A stretch of DNA of 64,000 nucleotides from Chthonomonas calidirosea T49 (GCF_000427095.1 NC_021487.1:2899241-2963240), one strand, 5' to 3'. Shown: positions 39,157 to 50,719, numbered from the stretch's first letter. Numbers and translations are program-made. Notes: generated by a model not told the origin, from the sequence alone.

Positions 39157-42100
39157 ATGGCAGATGCCAGCACGTTTGCAAAAATAAAGATCGGGATAGC
39201 TTCTCCCGAAGAGATCCGAGCGTGGTCGTATGGCGAGGTGAAGAAGCCGGAGACAATTAACTACCGAACCTTTAAACCGGAGAGGGACGGCCTGTTTTGT
39301 GAACGGATCTTCGGCCCCGTTAAGGATTGGGAGTGCCACTGCGGCCGCTATAAAAAGATGAAGTTCAAGGGGGTTATTTGTGAACGCTGCGGCGTGGAGG
39401 TAACCCGCAGCAAAGTGCGGCGCGAGCGCATGGGGCATATCGAGCTGGCCGCGCCCGTATGCCATGTGTGGTACCTCAAAGCCGTACCCAGCCCCCTAGG
39501 GCTTATTCTCGATATGAGCCCGCGCCATCTGGAGCGTGTGCTCTATTTCCAAGCCTATATTGTGATTGATGTGGACGAGGTGCGCATCGCCGAGAACCTC
39601 AGCGAGATACGCGCCGTGGTGGCCGCTGAAGAGGAGAAGATCCGCCAAGAAGGAGCCGAAACCAGAGAGCGGCGCATTCAAGAGTTTAATCGCGAGGTAC
39701 AGCGCCGGCGCAGCGCAGCCGCCTCGGACGACCCAGAGGTGGCCGCTGAGGGGTGGTCTGAAGAGATCATCGCGCGCAAACGAGCCGATCTCGAGGTGCG
39801 GCTGCGTCATGATGAGGAGGATGTGGAGTTTCGTATTCAAGACCTCCGCAACGCCCTGGCCGTCCTTGAAAAGGTGAAACCCCACGACTTGATTACCGAA
39901 GATCAGTATCGCGCCCTCGAAAACCTCCAGCAGGTGTTGGCGTATCACTTCGGTGATAACTCATGGTACGAGGTGGTACGGGCAGGTCAGGGAGGGGCGG
40001 CCATCAAAGAGCTACTACAACGGATTGACCTCGAACAGCTGAAGCGCGAGCTGCGCCAGGAGGTGGAGAACACCCAAGGCCCTAAACGCGTGCGTGCCAC
40101 AAAGCGTCTTGAGCTGGTGGAAGCCTTTCTTGCCTCTCGTACTCGACCCGAATGGATGATCCTGGAGGCGGTGCCCGTTATCTCTCCGGAGCTGCGCCCC
40201 ATGGTCATGCTGGAGGGTGGGCGTTTTGCTGCATCGGACCTGAACGATCTCTATCGTCGTATCATCAACCGCAACAACCGGTTGAAGCGCATTATAGAGA
40301 TCAGGGCTCCCGAAAGCATCGTAAACCATGAGAAACGCCTGCTTCAAGAGGCCGTTGATGCCCTCATTGATAACAGCCGCCGCCAACGCCCCGTGCTCGG
40401 CAGCAACGGTCGGCCCCTGAAGTCCCTTTCCGACATGTTGAAAGGAAAAGAGGGACGCTTTCGCAAGAACCTGTTGGGTAAGCGCGTAGACTACTCGGGG
40501 CGTTCGGTTATCGTGGTGGGGCCCCACCTAAAACTGCATCAATGCGGTCTGCCAAAAGAGATGGCGCTTGAGCTGTTTAAGCCGTTCGTTATGAAAACGC
40601 TTGTGGAGCACGGCTACACCACCAACATCAAGACGGCCAAGCGCATGATCGAGAAGGCGAAACCCGAAGTTTGGGACGCTCTTGAAGAGGTGATCCGAGA
40701 GCATCCGGTGCTTTTGAATAGGGCACCTACCCTGCACCGCTTGGGTATTCAGGCCTTTGAGCCCATTCTCATCGAGGGAAAGGCCATCCAGATTCATCCG
40801 CTGGTCTGCTATGCCTTCAATGCCGACTTCGACGGTGACCAGATGGCGGTGCATGTTCCGCTTTCGGCCTATGCCCAAGCGGAGGCGCGCATCCTGATGC
40901 TCTCCTCGCACAACCTCTTTAGCCCGGCTCATGGTGGGCCCATTGTGGCTCCCACACAAGATATCGTCTTGGGCTGCTACTACCTCACCATGATGCGCAT
41001 GCTGAAGGAGGGCGAGGAGCCTAGAAACTATGTTTTCTCATCGCCAGATGAGGCGCTGCTGGCCTATAGCAGCGGCGAGTTGGGGCTGCACGACCCGATT
41101 ACCCTCAAGATGCCGCGCCCCTTCTACAACGACGGCGACGATACGCCCCAATGGCGACAAGAGGTTGTAGGGCTTGTGAAAGGAAGCGATGGCCAGTGGC
41201 GCTACCGAACGGCCGAGGGCTGGCAGGAGGTTCCTCCTGGCAAGCTTCAAGAGGCCATTACCCGTCACTGCACGACGGTAGGTAGGCTGATCTTTAACCA
41301 GATTCTGCCCGAGAAGCTAAGATATGCCGATGCCTACCTCTTCAACACCATGAACAAGAGCGCTCTTGCGGAGCTTGTCTCCACGGTCTACGACAAGCAT
41401 GGCAAAGAGCGATGTGTCCAGTTCTTGGATGAGATGAAGTCGCTCGGCTTCAAGTACGCCATGAAGGGCGGCATCACCATCGCCATGACGGATATGGATA
41501 GTCCCAGTGAGCGGGACGAGATCATCCGACGGGCGGAAGAGCGGGTTCGCGAGATCAACCAATCCTACGATATGGGGATGTTGTCTGCCGCCGAAAGAAA
41601 ACGTCGTGTCCTGGAGGAGTGGCTGCAAGCCTCCGATGATGTGGCCAAAGCCATCATGAAGGATTTCGACGAGCATAACCAGTTTAACCCCATCTACATC
41701 ATTACCAATAGCGGCGCCCGTGGCTCAACGAAGCAGGTGGCTCAGCTCTCCGGTATGCGCGGCTTGATGACCGACCCCTTTGGAAACCTCATTGAAGACC
41801 TGCCCATTAAATCCAACTTCCATGAGGGGCTCAAGGTACTGGAGTTCTTCGTCTCCACACACGGCGCCAGAAAAGGAATGGCCGACACCGCCTTGCGCAC
41901 CGCCGACGCAGGCTATCTTACCCGCCGCCTGGTGGATGTGTCGCAGGACGTGATCGTGCGCGATAAGGACTGCGGCACCACCGAGGGCATCGAGGTAGAG
42001 GAGATCCTCGACGGAACCGAGGTGCTCGAATCGCTGAGCGAGCGTATCCGAGGCCGCTACACACTCTCGGAGATCGAAGACCCCCTGACAGGCGAAATAC

Positions 42101-43785
42101 TCGTTGGCGCCAATGAGGAGATATCCGATGCGGTCGCCAGCCGATTGGAGCAGATTCGAGTGGCGCGTGATACCATCCTCGATGCGGAAACCAAAGAGGT
42201 GCTTGCACATGAAGGCGATCTGATGACGGTCGAACAGGCGCAAGAACTGGTGGATCGGGGGGTGACACGCGCACGTGCAAAGCGCGGCGAGCTGGCATCC
42301 AACATCTACGAGATCACCCGCTCCCTTAGGGTGTCGGTGCGCTCCGTATTGAACTGTGAGCTGCGTCAGGGTGTTTGCGCTCACTGCTACGGGCGGGATC
42401 TGGCCACCGGTCGGCTCGTTGAGATCGGGGTGGCTGTGGGGATTATCGCAGCGCAGTCAATCGGTGAGCCGGGTACGCAGCTCACCATGCGCACGTTCCA
42501 CACGGGCGGAGTCGCCGGTAAGTACCTTACCGGCGTGGCCAACGTCAAACAGCGCCGTCAATCTACCCTTCGCGAGCTCCATGACGACATCCAGAAGGGC
42601 ATTGTAAACCTCGAAGAAACGGGTGGCTCCGAGCGAGAGCGGCGCGCCTCCATCCAAGCAATGCTGAAAGTGCTGGAAGATCAGGTGCGCGGGCTTCTGC
42701 GTGTCAGTGAGCTTTTCGAGGCGCGTAGTCCTAAAGGACGTGCCATCGTTACCGAGTATGCTGGCGACGTGGTCGCCATACGCAGTGAAGGCGCACGTAA
42801 GGTCTACATCCGCTCTGAGGTAGAGCTGCACGAAGATCAGCCGCACTATGGTCTTGGGACAGACCCCATCGCTGGTGAAGACATCTTCGACCCCGAAACA
42901 GGCGAGCCAATCGCTAAAATGTGGGAGCCGCTTGCCGATAAGCAGTTACGCAAGATATTTGAGGCGGGCTTGAAGCGGATTAAGGTGCTTCACTCCTACC
43001 TCGTGCCCTATCGTGGCGATTTGGCCGTGGAGGAGGGGCAGCATGTGGAGCGTGGTGATCGCCTCACCGATGGTCCGCTAGACCCCCACAAAGTGTTGGA
43101 GCTACAAGGCCCGCGCGGCGTGCAGGACTACCTTGTGCGCGAAATACAAGCCGTCTACAAGGCGCAGGGAGTGGACATTAACGACAAGCATATCGAGGTG
43201 ATCGTGCGGCAGATGCTGCGCAAGCGCAAGGTACGCCATCCAGGCGACACGCGTTTCCTTATCGGTCAGATCGTGGATAAGTTCGTGTTCCAGGATGAAA
43301 ACGCGCGAGTAAGGAAGTTAGGCCTTCGAGAGGCCACAGCGGATTGGGTGTTGCTGAGCATCACCGATGCCGCGCTTGCGACCGAAAGCTTCCTCTCCGC
43401 TGCCTCCTTCCAGAAGACCACGCGCGTGCTGACCGATGCTGCCGTGCGAGGTAAGAAGGACGAGCTGGTGGGCTTGAAAGAGAACGTCATTATCGGACGT
43501 CTCATTCCCGCTGGCACGGGCCTCCCGCACTACCGGAGCCTCGAGGTGGCCGCTTCGGATGGCACACCGATCATCATCGAGCCGCCAAAGCGAGAGGCGG
43601 AGCGGTTGGCAAAAGCCCTTCCCGAAGAGAGCGCCGAACTTCCCAAAGAGGAACCGGAGCGCTATACCCCCGAGGAGGCTGTTGCTGCTTTGAAGACGGT
43701 TGGTGCCCAAGACTCCGAAGACCTTCACGGGGATACAGAACCTGCTGAAGAGTTGCAAGAGGAGCCGAAAGAAGAAGAAAACTAG
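39157..43785 (+). CDS. rpoC: DNA-directed RNA polymerase subunit beta'
   Basis: 1542 residues. The N-terminal zinc motif is C-H-C-x12-C-x2-C ('[20 protein letters not shown]'). The catalytic N-A-D-F-D-G-D-Q-M motif is at about 555-563, with three Asp binding Mg. The second zinc site is formed by Cys in 'DKDCGTTEG' and '[16 protein letters not shown]'. The trigger-loop region is near '[20 protein letters not shown]'. The C-terminal tail is acidic and Glu-rich. The ATG follows GGAGG. It forms the active site of RNA polymerase with RpoB. Confidence 0.97.
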   Translation: MADASTFAKIKIGIASPEEIRAWSYGEVKKPETINYRTFKPERDGLFCERIFGPVKDWECHCGRYKKMKFKGVICERCGVEVTRSKVRRERMGHIELAAPVCHVWYLKAVPSPLGLILDMSPRHLERVLYFQAYIVIDVDEVRIAENLSEIRAVVAAEEEKIRQEGAETRERRIQEFNREVQRRRSAAASDDPEVAAEGWSEEIIARKRADLEVRLRHDEEDVEFRIQDLRNALAVLEKVKPHDLITEDQYRALENLQQVLAYHFGDNSWYEVVRAGQGGAAIKELLQRIDLEQLKRELRQEVENTQGPKRVRATKRLELVEAFLASRTRPEWMILEAVPVISPELRPMVMLEGGRFAASDLNDLYRRIINRNNRLKRIIEIRAPESIVNHEKRLLQEAVDALIDNSRRQRPVLGSNGRPLKSLSDMLKGKEGRFRKNLLGKRVDYSGRSVIVVGPHLKLHQCGLPKEMALELFKPFVMKTLVEHGYTTNIKTAKRMIEKAKPEVWDALEEVIREHPVLLNRAPTLHRLGIQAFEPILIEGKAIQIHPLVCYAFNADFDGDQMAVHVPLSAYAQAEARILMLSSHNLFSPAHGGPIVAPTQDIVLGCYYLTMMRMLKEGEEPRNYVFSSPDEALLAYSSGELGLHDPITLKMPRPFYNDGDDTPQWRQEVVGLVKGSDGQWRYRTAEGWQEVPPGKLQEAITRHCTTVGRLIFNQILPEKLRYADAYLFNTMNKSALAELVSTVYDKHGKERCVQFLDEMKSLGFKYAMKGGITIAMTDMDSPSERDEIIRRAEERVREINQSYDMGMLSAAERKRRVLEEWLQASDDVAKAIMKDFDEHNQFNPIYIITNSGARGSTKQVAQLSGMRGLMTDPFGNLIEDLPIKSNFHEGLKVLEFFVSTHGARKGMADTALRTADAGYLTRRLVDVSQDVIVRDKDCGTTEGIEVEEILDGTEVLESLSERIRGRYTLSEIEDPLTGEILVGANEEISDAVASRLEQIRVARDTILDAETKEVLAHEGDLMTVEQAQELVDRGVTRARAKRGELASNIYEITRSLRVSVRSVLNCELRQGVCAHCYGRDLATGRLVEIGVAVGIIAAQSIGEPGTQLTMRTFHTGGVAGKYLTGVANVKQRRQSTLRELHDDIQKGIVNLEETGGSERERRASIQAMLKVLEDQVRGLLRVSELFEARSPKGRAIVTEYAGDVVAIRSEGARKVYIRSEVELHEDQPHYGLGTDPIAGEDIFDPETGEPIAKMWEPLADKQLRKIFEAGLKRIKVLHSYLVPYRGDLAVEEGQHVERGDRLTDGPLDPHKVLELQGPRGVQDYLVREIQAVYKAQGVDINDKHIEVIVRQMLRKRKVRHPGDTRFLIGQIVDKFVFQDENARVRKLGLREATADWVLLSITDAALATESFLSAASFQKTTRVLTDAAVRGKKDELVGLKENVIIGRLIPAGTGLPHYRSLEVAASDGTPIIIEPPKREAERLAKALPEESAELPKEEPERYTPEEAVAALKTVGAQDSEDLHGDTEPAEELQEEPKEEEN

Positions 43786-43804
43786 CTTCGAGCGCATGCA
43801 AGAG

Positions 43805-43838
43805 GAGTAGGGCGACAACAGGTCGCCCTACTCTTTTT
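43805..43838 (+). terminator. Terminator of rpoC
   Basis: A 12-bp perfect stem GAGTAGGGCGAC/GTCGCCCTACTC with a 5-nt loop (AACAG), followed by TTTTT. It also lies at the 3' end of the convergent ankyrin gene, whose stop codon overlaps the T run. Confidence 0.9.
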
Positions 43839-44946
43839 AGGGCGCTAGGAAGTCTGTTTTACCGGTAAGGAAGGGGTGGTCAGTGACCTGAGTGGCTCTT
43901 TTAAGGAAGTTGGCCACCTCATAAAAGCGGTTATCCATCGCAAGCTGCAGCGGTGTCTGCCCCTCGGCGTTCAAGGAGCTGGGGTTTAAGCCTGCCTGAA
44001 GCAGCCACTTTACCATAGCTAAGTGCCCCCGCTGGGCCGCCAAATGCAGCAACGTCTGCCCTTGTAGGTTGGTGTCGGTTAGGTGGGCTCCAAAGCGCAC
44101 TAGGAGCTTGGCGAGAGCAACATCGCCCAAGGATACCGCAAGCATCAACGGAGTATCACCTTTAACGTCTTGTGCCTCCACAGAGGCCCCCGCCTGAAGC
44201 AGCACCTTTCCGGCCGCCACGTTATCGCTCTCAATGGCAACCAGTAAAGGGGTCTGGCCGCGACGATTGCGCGCTTCGATGTCGGCGTGGGCTTTTAGCA
44301 ATAGACGAACGATTTTGGCATCGTCTACGGCAGCTGCGATATGGAGAGGTGTATCGCCATGGTCGTCCGGGCTGTCGGGGGAAGCCCCTGCCATCAAGAG
44401 CGCTTTTGCGATGGCAAACTGTCGGTGCAGGGCAGCCAGATGAAGCGGAGTTTGATGCCTATAGTCCGCCATATTGGGCGAGGCTTTAGCGCTTAGCAAC
44501 AGCCGCACCAGCTTCAAGTTACCTTTGTCCACGGCCCAGTAGAGAGGGGTTACCCCTTTCGAGTCGGGCCGGTTTGGGTTCGCATGATAGTGCAATAAAA
44601 GGTGGACGAGGCGGATGTTGCCCCACTGGGCGGCCAACTCAAGTGGCGTTTCCCCATCGGCATCGGGCGCGTTGGGGTTGGCCCTGTAGCGCGTCAGGAG
44701 CAGAGCAACGATATGGTAACGGTTACAGAGGGTAGCTTCTAACAAAAGAGGAGTCCCTTCTGCTGTGGTTAGGTTTACGGCCTTAGGGTTCTGAGAGAGC
44801 AACGTTTGCAGCGTTCGCAGATCATTGGTCTCGATGGCCATCACAAGTTGTCTCGTCGTCGAAGCAAGGCGATGCCGATGCCATATCCAAAGCCCGACTC
44901 CAAGGATAGTGCCAACTAAAGTAAGTCCAAGCACAAACCGCTTCAT
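43837..44946 (-). CDS. Ankyrin-repeat protein with N-terminal membrane anchor
   Basis: 369 residues from the ATG at 44946, which begins with a membrane anchor ('MKRFVLGLTLVGTILGVGLW'); an upstream GTG at 45006 would add 20 residues. About nine ankyrin repeats fill residues 45-365, with consensus units such as 'DGETPLELAAQWGNIRLVHL' and 'HGDTPLHIAAAVDDAKIVRL'. Such proteins mediate protein contacts; the partner is unknown. Probably anchored to the inner membrane with repeats outside. Convergent with rpoC. Confidence 0.85.
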   Translation of the reverse strand: MKRFVLGLTLVGTILGVGLWIWHRHRLASTTRQLVMAIETNDLRTLQTLLSQNPKAVNLTTAEGTPLLLEATLCNRYHIVALLLTRYRANPNAPDADGETPLELAAQWGNIRLVHLLLHYHANPNRPDSKGVTPLYWAVDKGNLKLVRLLLSAKASPNMADYRHQTPLHLAALHRQFAIAKALLMAGASPDSPDDHGDTPLHIAAAVDDAKIVRLLLKAHADIEARNRRGQTPLLVAIESDNVAAGKVLLQAGASVEAQDVKGDTPLMLAVSLGDVALAKLLVRFGAHLTDTNLQGQTLLHLAAQRGHLAMVKWLLQAGLNPSSLNAEGQTPLQLAMDNRFYEVANFLKRATQVTDHPFLTGKTDFLAP

Positions 44947-45484
44947 AGAAAATAGAGCAGGAAACCGCTGGCTTTCACCATACGGAGCAATGTCACACCC
45001 TTTCACTTGATGACTTTAGCCTATGAGTGCCCAACACTATCGCCCTATTCAAGACAGCGCCTCCACCCTGATCACGTTGATGCCGACACCTCCACGCTAG
45101 CCCCAGGGCAAAAAGCCGTTGCTTATTAGCCGTGTGGTCGCTTACTTTCTCTGTGCCTATTGTACCCTATTGGCCGATCCCCCTGCTGTGGAGGGGTACG
45201 AGACTTGCTAAAGCTTAATAATAGAAACGCAAACTAACATTCTCCGCACCAGTTCCACAAAATGAGGAAAGTTAGTTGGTTGTTGAGTCGGAGTAAGCGA
45301 AATAAAAATCTTAGACTTGCTAACGTTTGGTCACTAGACAGAAGTATCTCTTTTCTCTGTATTTAAGTAATAGTTCTCCTGATCACTTCAGCATTTGACT
45401 GTAGTTCAGATAAAAAATGGTATAATGAGCATGTCTCCAGATATCTCGGCGACGTTTATTTGTTTTAGTGAGGTGAACAAATTC
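44947..45484. other. Intergenic region upstream of metallopeptidase gene
   Basis: Holds the candidate promoter at 45395-45426. No other gene seen. Confidence 0.6.
45395..45426 (+). promoter_or_regulatory. Candidate promoter of M60-like peptidase gene
   Basis: TTGACT (45395-45400) and TATAAT (45421-45426), but with a 20-bp spacer, which is long. About 60 bp before the start codon. Confidence 0.4.
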
Positions 45485-46741
45485 ATGAAAACTCGCCTGT
45501 TCACGATAGCCTTTCTGGGGCTTAGCTTAGTTCTTCTAGCCGGCAAAACATCGGCCCAGCAGATGCCGAGCGTTACCGTGGATGCCGTGAATCTCATCCG
45601 TTCAGGATGGATGGCCGGGGGCTATGGTAACTATCGTATTACCATTAAGAATAACGCAGACCACCCTGTTACCCTCGTTAAATGGACGGCTCATTGGGAG
45701 ATCAACGGTACCGCACTGCCCGGCGAATGGGGCGGCGATCTCCATAAAACCCTTGCAGCCGATGCTACCGAAACCGTTGAGCAGATCGGCTATCTGCCCA
45801 AGGACGTAGTGGCGAAGGCGGGAGCAGCCACGCCTTATATGGCCGGTACTGTGGAGGTCCTTGACAACGGACAGACGCTTCAGTTGCCGTTTCGGTTTGC
45901 TGTGCCCGCTGCCACGCTGCCCGAACCGCTGGTGCTCGCCACAAGCCGATATGTGGGATGCCGTTTAATGAAGTCACGCTACAAAGACTTTACCTCTCTG
46001 CACAGGGCACTTAGCTGGATGGACGACTGTTATGTGGCCATGCGCGACCTAACGGGCAACACTCCCTATAAGGGACGCCGAATCATCTACACCGAGTCGC
46101 CCGCGAACCCCTACTGGGCCTACGCGGGGGAAAGCATTACCCTGAACACGAACTACGTCGGCAGCACCATTCAAGATTTTAACAAGGGGCTTATCTCCTT
46201 CGGATGGGTTCATGAGATGGGGCACGATTTTGACGATGGCATCGGACAGTGGTATATCTGGAACGGCCCTTCAGCGGAGTTTTGGGCGAACTTCAAGCTA
46301 GCTTACGCTCTCACCCACATCCCGTCCTACATTCGCATTAAATGGGACTATGCTCGTGGCTACCCCACCCCTGGAGGTCGTGTCGTGATGACCGGCGAAG
46401 ACCTGCTTCTGAAGTTCTTCGGGCTATGGGGAGATGAGTATCTGGCCGATCCCTCGCGTAAATGGCAATCCATGAGCTCCGACGATATTCACACGTTCTT
46501 TCAGCGCCTTCAGATCGTTTACGGTTGGGATGTTTTTAAGCAGTTCTTTCGCACCTATCAGCGGCTGAAGGCGGAGAACATGAAACCTCCCTCCACGCCT
46601 GAGGAGAAGCTATCGCTCATCGCTGCCATTTTAAACGCTTTGACGAAGGGCGACCTGGTACCTTTGTTCCAGCGATGGCGCTTTCCAGTAACCGAGGACA
46701 GTGTAAAGGCGATGGCGACTCAGTACCATATATCGGCTTGA
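45485..46741 (+). CDS. Secreted M60-like zinc metallopeptidase
   Basis: 418 residues from ATG 45485, which follows GAGGTG and begins a signal peptide ('MKTRLFTIAFLGLSLVLLAG', cleaved near residue 25); an upstream in-frame start at 45395 is less likely. A beta-sandwich-like region spans about 30-130. The zinc site H-E-M-G-H-D is at about 243-248, with a second Glu in 'SAEFWANF' at about 265, fitting the gluzincin-like M60/enhancin family, members of which cleave glycoproteins or mucins. It stands alone, followed by a strong terminator. Confidence 0.85.
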   Translation: MKTRLFTIAFLGLSLVLLAGKTSAQQMPSVTVDAVNLIRSGWMAGGYGNYRITIKNNADHPVTLVKWTAHWEINGTALPGEWGGDLHKTLAADATETVEQIGYLPKDVVAKAGAATPYMAGTVEVLDNGQTLQLPFRFAVPAATLPEPLVLATSRYVGCRLMKSRYKDFTSLHRALSWMDDCYVAMRDLTGNTPYKGRRIIYTESPANPYWAYAGESITLNTNYVGSTIQDFNKGLISFGWVHEMGHDFDDGIGQWYIWNGPSAEFWANFKLAYALTHIPSYIRIKWDYARGYPTPGGRVVMTGEDLLLKFFGLWGDEYLADPSRKWQSMSSDDIHTFFQRLQIVYGWDVFKQFFRTYQRLKAENMKPPSTPEEKLSLIAAILNALTKGDLVPLFQRWRFPVTEDSVKAMATQYHISA

Positions 46742-46745
46742 AAGA

Positions 46746-46786
46746 GAAAGGGAGCCATTTTGCGCTTGGTAGCTCCCTTTCTTTTT
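46746..46786 (+). terminator. Terminator of M60-like peptidase gene
   Basis: GAAAGGGAGC/GCTCCCTTTC (46746-46755 with 46772-46781) followed by TTTTT. Convergent with the minus-strand gene that ends at 46813. Confidence 0.85.
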
Positions 46787-46812
46787 CTCAAAAGGTTTCT
46801 TTTGTTTTTTCG

Positions 46813-48948
46813 CTATTTCTTCATACCATTTTTGGGTTCGACGGTAAGGAAGATAGGGGCTGCGTACCAAACCTTCATCACAAAATTGATGCTGACGTTG
46901 GCCATAACTGCAAGAGGCCAGTTGGAGATGGGAGGAGCGTTGGCATCAGCTTTAATGGTGATCACCCCTTTATTTTGATCCGCCGGAATGGTCACCGCAT
47001 CGCTCTCGATATGCACTCCGGGTGGAAGCGGATCGGTGTAGATGGCACCGAGATGGTTGACACGTAAATCGAGCGTCACTGGCTGCTTATAGTCGGGGCG
47101 CCGTTGGATGGTGACCTCAATTTTGGCCGTGCCACCAGGCTGCAGCGTGATATTGGGGTTGGCAACGGTAACCGTGAGATCGTTGGGATCGGTGATAGCG
47201 ACCCCGGCCGTATCCACTGGGTAGAGGCCGCGCCCACCACCGGGAATGTAGATTTCGGTTTGATCTTGAGCTTGCCGAGTCACAGTCTCCATTTGGCCGC
47301 TGGGGCCTGTGGGAATTTGGGCGGTGCCCACGACATTAAGCAGTGCCGCATCCTGTTTGGCGTTCGAATCGGCAGAGAGCAGAATAACACCTTGCCCTAT
47401 TCCGGGCGGAATGGTGAGGGGAGAGGCGCTTACACCAGGAGGCAGACCTTGAACGGAGATGGTGACGGGGCCGTTGAAACCGTTCTTCCGGTCGAGCAGT
47501 ACAAACCATGCCGTTCGGTTGCCGGGAGCGATCATCGCCCGATCGGGGTCAAGCCGCAAGGAAAAATCGGGCTTGTTCGGAACGATTGTGAGAGCATAGT
47601 AGCAGTTGGCGCCATATTGTCCCGTCCTGTCACTCACCTGAATCGTATAATCCCCATCAGCAGGAGCGGTCCAATCTATATGGGAATCGGTGCCGAGGCC
47701 TGGCGCATCGTCGTTCTCGGCGATCTTGTTCCCTTTGGCATCAAAGAGACGCAGCAGAGTGTCCATTCGGGAATCGAGCCGCTCCGCCGCGGTCTCAAAG
47801 CTCCAGTTCTCTCCTTTCGTGGCGTGGAAGGTAAACGGTTGCAGCTGATTCGCCGAAGCAATCCAAGAGCAAACACAACAGGGAACGGTTATCGGTTTAG
47901 CACCGGCCAGCGGGGAATCGGAGTTGTTTTGGAAGGCAGAGGCATCTACCGCAGTGACCGGCAAGTGGGTGACAAGCAGCTTTACCGGGTTCGACTCTCC
48001 ATTTGGGAAGGAGAGCGGTGTATTCCAGATACCGTCCGGTAGGTTGGAAGGGACGGATAAAGTAACCGTTTTCGTATCGCCTAGATTGTATCCCTCTACG
48101 TGCAGAGTAACCGTTTGCCCTGCCGTTACCGCGCAGGGTGTGACGGCGATCACATAGGGTGCTGTTGTGATGATGAGATGGAATACCCAGTGGGGATTGC
48201 CCCCGTAGTTCACATCACGAACTTTTAGAAGATAGTCGCCGGATTTTTCAAAACGATAGGCTAACAGGGAGTCGGGGCCATAATAGTCGTCGTTTTCGGC
48301 TATTTCTACACCGTCTGGAGTACACAAGGTGAGAATAGGATCCGCATGATCCTGCAGGCCATGAATCTTGTTTTCTGCTCGAGCGCAGAGGATGGTAAAA
48401 ACGACCTGTTGCCCGGCGTTAACATGAAAGCGATAGAACTGAAAAGCGGTGGGGCTATTGATAACTCCGTCTACATCACAAGGGATCTCGATGCGTTGGG
48501 CATGCTCGATATCGTAGTTTGGCACCTGCTGCACCACAATAGGGTGACGAGCGACATAGAGTTGACCTACCGTGGAGATGCCGAAATGAGGAGTAGCAAT
48601 GCGAAACTCATGCAAGCCGAGTGGGGCATCGGCAGCGACGGTAACACGCATTGTTACGCTTTTTACCTGAGGAATCTTCTCCGGATTTTTAGGATCTATG
48701 GGCGGCCAGCCCTTCTCTGGTGGCACGATCTGGGCCGACAGATGGGGGTCGTCGAACATAACTTTATAGGCGCCATAGAGATTGCCCCCTTCCGCATCGC
48801 TGTTAACGGTGACATCCGATGTCTTTCCTCGCTCCACAGCAAGTGGGAAGGTGGAGAAGATCATGGGAAAAGAGGTCTGAGCTCGTGCTTGGGTGAAAGG
48901 TGGCAAGAAAAGTAGGACGATAAGACCATAGAGAACGATTCGCTTCAT
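46813..48948 (-). CDS. Exported protein with PPC (pre-peptidase C-terminal) domains
   Basis: 711 residues. A signal peptide (1-24) is followed by beta-rich modules. The PPC-like domains are near 160-270 ('FYRFHVNAGQQVVFTILCAR', 'SGDYLLKVRDVNYGGNP') and near 370-460 ('FTFHATKGENWSFETAAERL', 'PADGDYTIQVSDRTGQYG'). The rest resembles Ig-like or DUF domains ('NKGVITIKADANAPPISNWP'). Such proteins often sit with DUF1501 and DUF1549/1553 cytochromes in planctomycete-like clusters. Last gene of the operon that runs from 54387 to 46813, 49 bp after the WD40 gene. Surface role inferred. Confidence 0.8.
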   Translation of the reverse strand: MKRIVLYGLIVLLFLPPFTQARAQTSFPMIFSTFPLAVERGKTSDVTVNSDAEGGNLYGAYKVMFDDPHLSAQIVPPEKGWPPIDPKNPEKIPQVKSVTMRVTVAADAPLGLHEFRIATPHFGISTVGQLYVARHPIVVQQVPNYDIEHAQRIEIPCDVDGVINSPTAFQFYRFHVNAGQQVVFTILCARAENKIHGLQDHADPILTLCTPDGVEIAENDDYYGPDSLLAYRFEKSGDYLLKVRDVNYGGNPHWVFHLIITTAPYVIAVTPCAVTAGQTVTLHVEGYNLGDTKTVTLSVPSNLPDGIWNTPLSFPNGESNPVKLLVTHLPVTAVDASAFQNNSDSPLAGAKPITVPCCVCSWIASANQLQPFTFHATKGENWSFETAAERLDSRMDTLLRLFDAKGNKIAENDDAPGLGTDSHIDWTAPADGDYTIQVSDRTGQYGANCYYALTIVPNKPDFSLRLDPDRAMIAPGNRTAWFVLLDRKNGFNGPVTISVQGLPPGVSASPLTIPPGIGQGVILLSADSNAKQDAALLNVVGTAQIPTGPSGQMETVTRQAQDQTEIYIPGGGRGLYPVDTAGVAITDPNDLTVTVANPNITLQPGGTAKIEVTIQRRPDYKQPVTLDLRVNHLGAIYTDPLPPGVHIESDAVTIPADQNKGVITIKADANAPPISNWPLAVMANVSINFVMKVWYAAPIFLTVEPKNGMKK

Positions 48949-48997
48949 ACCCGCATTCCTCTTAGCATTCTTTGCTGAATTTGCATGGAAAACCGTT

Positions 48998-50719
48998 CTA
49001 GCGCTCTGCGGTTGTGATGGAAGCCACCGGCAGATCGGTACCTTGACAGATTTTTTGGACCTGATCGGGCTGATCTAAATTTCGCATCTGAATGGTTAGC
49101 TCCTGCTGATGGAGCCTTTGTTCATGCAGGGCGGGTTCAATGATCCCTTCCCAATCCGGTGAGGCCGCGTAGTAGCCTTGGGGTGTGACGATGCACCACT
49201 GCACCTGGTGCTGTTCTGGCCAGAGCACAATGCTGGCAAGCAGTCGGCCTGAATTTACATCCCAAAGGTAGCAGACACCGCTCGCTCCGGCAGCGGCTGC
49301 CAGTTTGCCGTCTCGCGTAAGTGCGGCCGCATAGAGCCAATCTCTGCCTCCCTCCAAACCGCGCTGGAAGTCGCCGTTGCCGTTCCAAACGCGGGCAATG
49401 CCGTCGGAGGAGGTGGTGAGGACACGCTGTCCGTCGGCGCTGACAGCGATATCATAGGCAGGGCCGTTGACTCCGTAGACGAAACGATCGGTATTGCCGT
49501 TGTCGGCGTTCCACCAACGAAGACGTTGGGAGGAGCTGGAGGAGATAAAACGATGTCCATCTGGCAAAACGGCGAGGCCTACAACCCCATCCTCAGGTCC
49601 ACCATACAGATGGTCTAACTTACCGGAGTTCAGATCGTAGCGGCGGATATTGTGGTCCATGCTCGCCGCATAGAGATAGCGCCCGTCCGGTGAAAAGCGC
49701 ACTTTGGTCACAGGGTCACCTGCATCGGAAAAGGCTTTAAGCCGAATACCAGATGTCCAGTCGTAAACACGCACATCGTGCCGTTGGGTTCCTATGGCCA
49801 AACGGTTGCCATCGGGACTAAAGGCGATACTTGTAATTTGATCGGGCTCTTGTGGAAAACGGTTTTGGGTAGGCTGTTCGGTTTCTAGATCGAAGATACG
49901 CACTTCACCGATCATACCGGAGATGCCATCGGCCACGGCAAGAAACTTGCCAGAAGGATGGAAAGCCAAAGAGAGCACCTGTCCGGAAAGCCCTCGCAAG
50001 CAACCCAAGGGTTTTGCGTTGTGGACATCCCAAAGCACAACGGCACGGTAGGTTCCGATGGCCAAAGTGTTGCCGTCGTTGCTAAAGGCGAGCGCCCCAA
50101 TGGGAGGAAGTGGCCCTACATGCAGGGCGTACTCCAAAGTTTCGTTTTTATCTTGTGTCTGCAGAGCAAGCGGCGGCTTTATGTGGGTGGGCAGATAAAT
50201 GAAGAGGCGCATAGGAGCTGGAGGCAGGGGGCGTAGGGCAAAAGCCGCTTTGGCATCTTGCAAAGAGGCTGTGGCTTTAACCGTCGTCCCTAAGGGAGCT
50301 CCGGCATTGATCCATCGGACAAGAAGGGCGATCTGGTTGGGAGGCAGCGGAGGGCCACCTTTCGGCATGAGAAGGGTGGGGCTTGTGGCTTTGACGCGCT
50401 GAACAATGGGGCTCTGTGCGGCTTTAAACGGAATAAGGATGGCATGGGGTTTTCCCACAACTACGCCTTTACGAATGGCCTCGTAGCTATCAAGCGCTAG
50501 CCCACCAGAGATAGAGACGTCTTTGATGTTTTGCTGGCTATGACAAACGATACAGTGTTCTTTAAGAATAGGTGCAATGTCGGTATAAGTAGGAGAAGCA
50601 GCGGGAGAGAGGCTCTGTCCATGTCCTGCAAACAGGCACAACAGAAGCCACCCTCCCACCAGTTGCGCTCCAAAAGAACGCAGCACGCTACAGCAGCTCT
50701 TGGATCGGCGTCCCATCAT
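48998..50719 (-). CDS. Exported c-type cytochrome with WD40 repeats
   Basis: 573 residues from ATG 50719; the open frame extends to 50803 but that part overlaps the DUF1501 gene. A signal peptide ('LVGGWLLLCLFAGHGQS') is followed by a planctomycete-type cytochrome c domain with C-I-V-C-H near residue 50 and, about 70 residues later, 'MPKGGPPLPPNQIALLVRWI'. From about 190, six or seven WD40 repeats ('IAFSPDGNRLAIGTQRHDVR', 'VRFSPDGRYLYAASMDHNI', ...) form a propeller. The domain pair is typical of DUF1501/DUF1549 surface complexes. The start overlaps the preceding gene by about 30 bp, so translational coupling is likely. Confidence 0.85.
   Translation of the reverse strand: MMGRRSKSCCSVLRSFGAQLVGGWLLLCLFAGHGQSLSPAASPTYTDIAPILKEHCIVCHSQQNIKDVSISGGLALDSYEAIRKGVVVGKPHAILIPFKAAQSPIVQRVKATSPTLLMPKGGPPLPPNQIALLVRWINAGAPLGTTVKATASLQDAKAAFALRPLPPAPMRLFIYLPTHIKPPLALQTQDKNETLEYALHVGPLPPIGALAFSNDGNTLAIGTYRAVVLWDVHNAKPLGCLRGLSGQVLSLAFHPSGKFLAVADGISGMIGEVRIFDLETEQPTQNRFPQEPDQITSIAFSPDGNRLAIGTQRHDVRVYDWTSGIRLKAFSDAGDPVTKVRFSPDGRYLYAASMDHNIRRYDLNSGKLDHLYGGPEDGVVGLAVLPDGHRFISSSSSQRLRWWNADNGNTDRFVYGVNGPAYDIAVSADGQRVLTTSSDGIARVWNGNGDFQRGLEGGRDWLYAAALTRDGKLAAAAGASGVCYLWDVNSGRLLASIVLWPEQHQVQWCIVTPQGYYAASPDWEGIIEPALHEQRLHQQELTIQMRNLDQPDQVQKICQGTDLPVASITTAER

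Noticed and set aside
43837-45006. Ankyrin gene start at GTG 45006
   Set aside because: The extra 20 residues are charged and lack a signal; ATG 44946 begins a membrane anchor, although neither start has a strong ribosome-binding site.
47104-48042. 312-residue plus-strand frame over the PPC gene
   Set aside because: Antisense to a signal-peptide PPC protein with consistent family pattern; no start signal.
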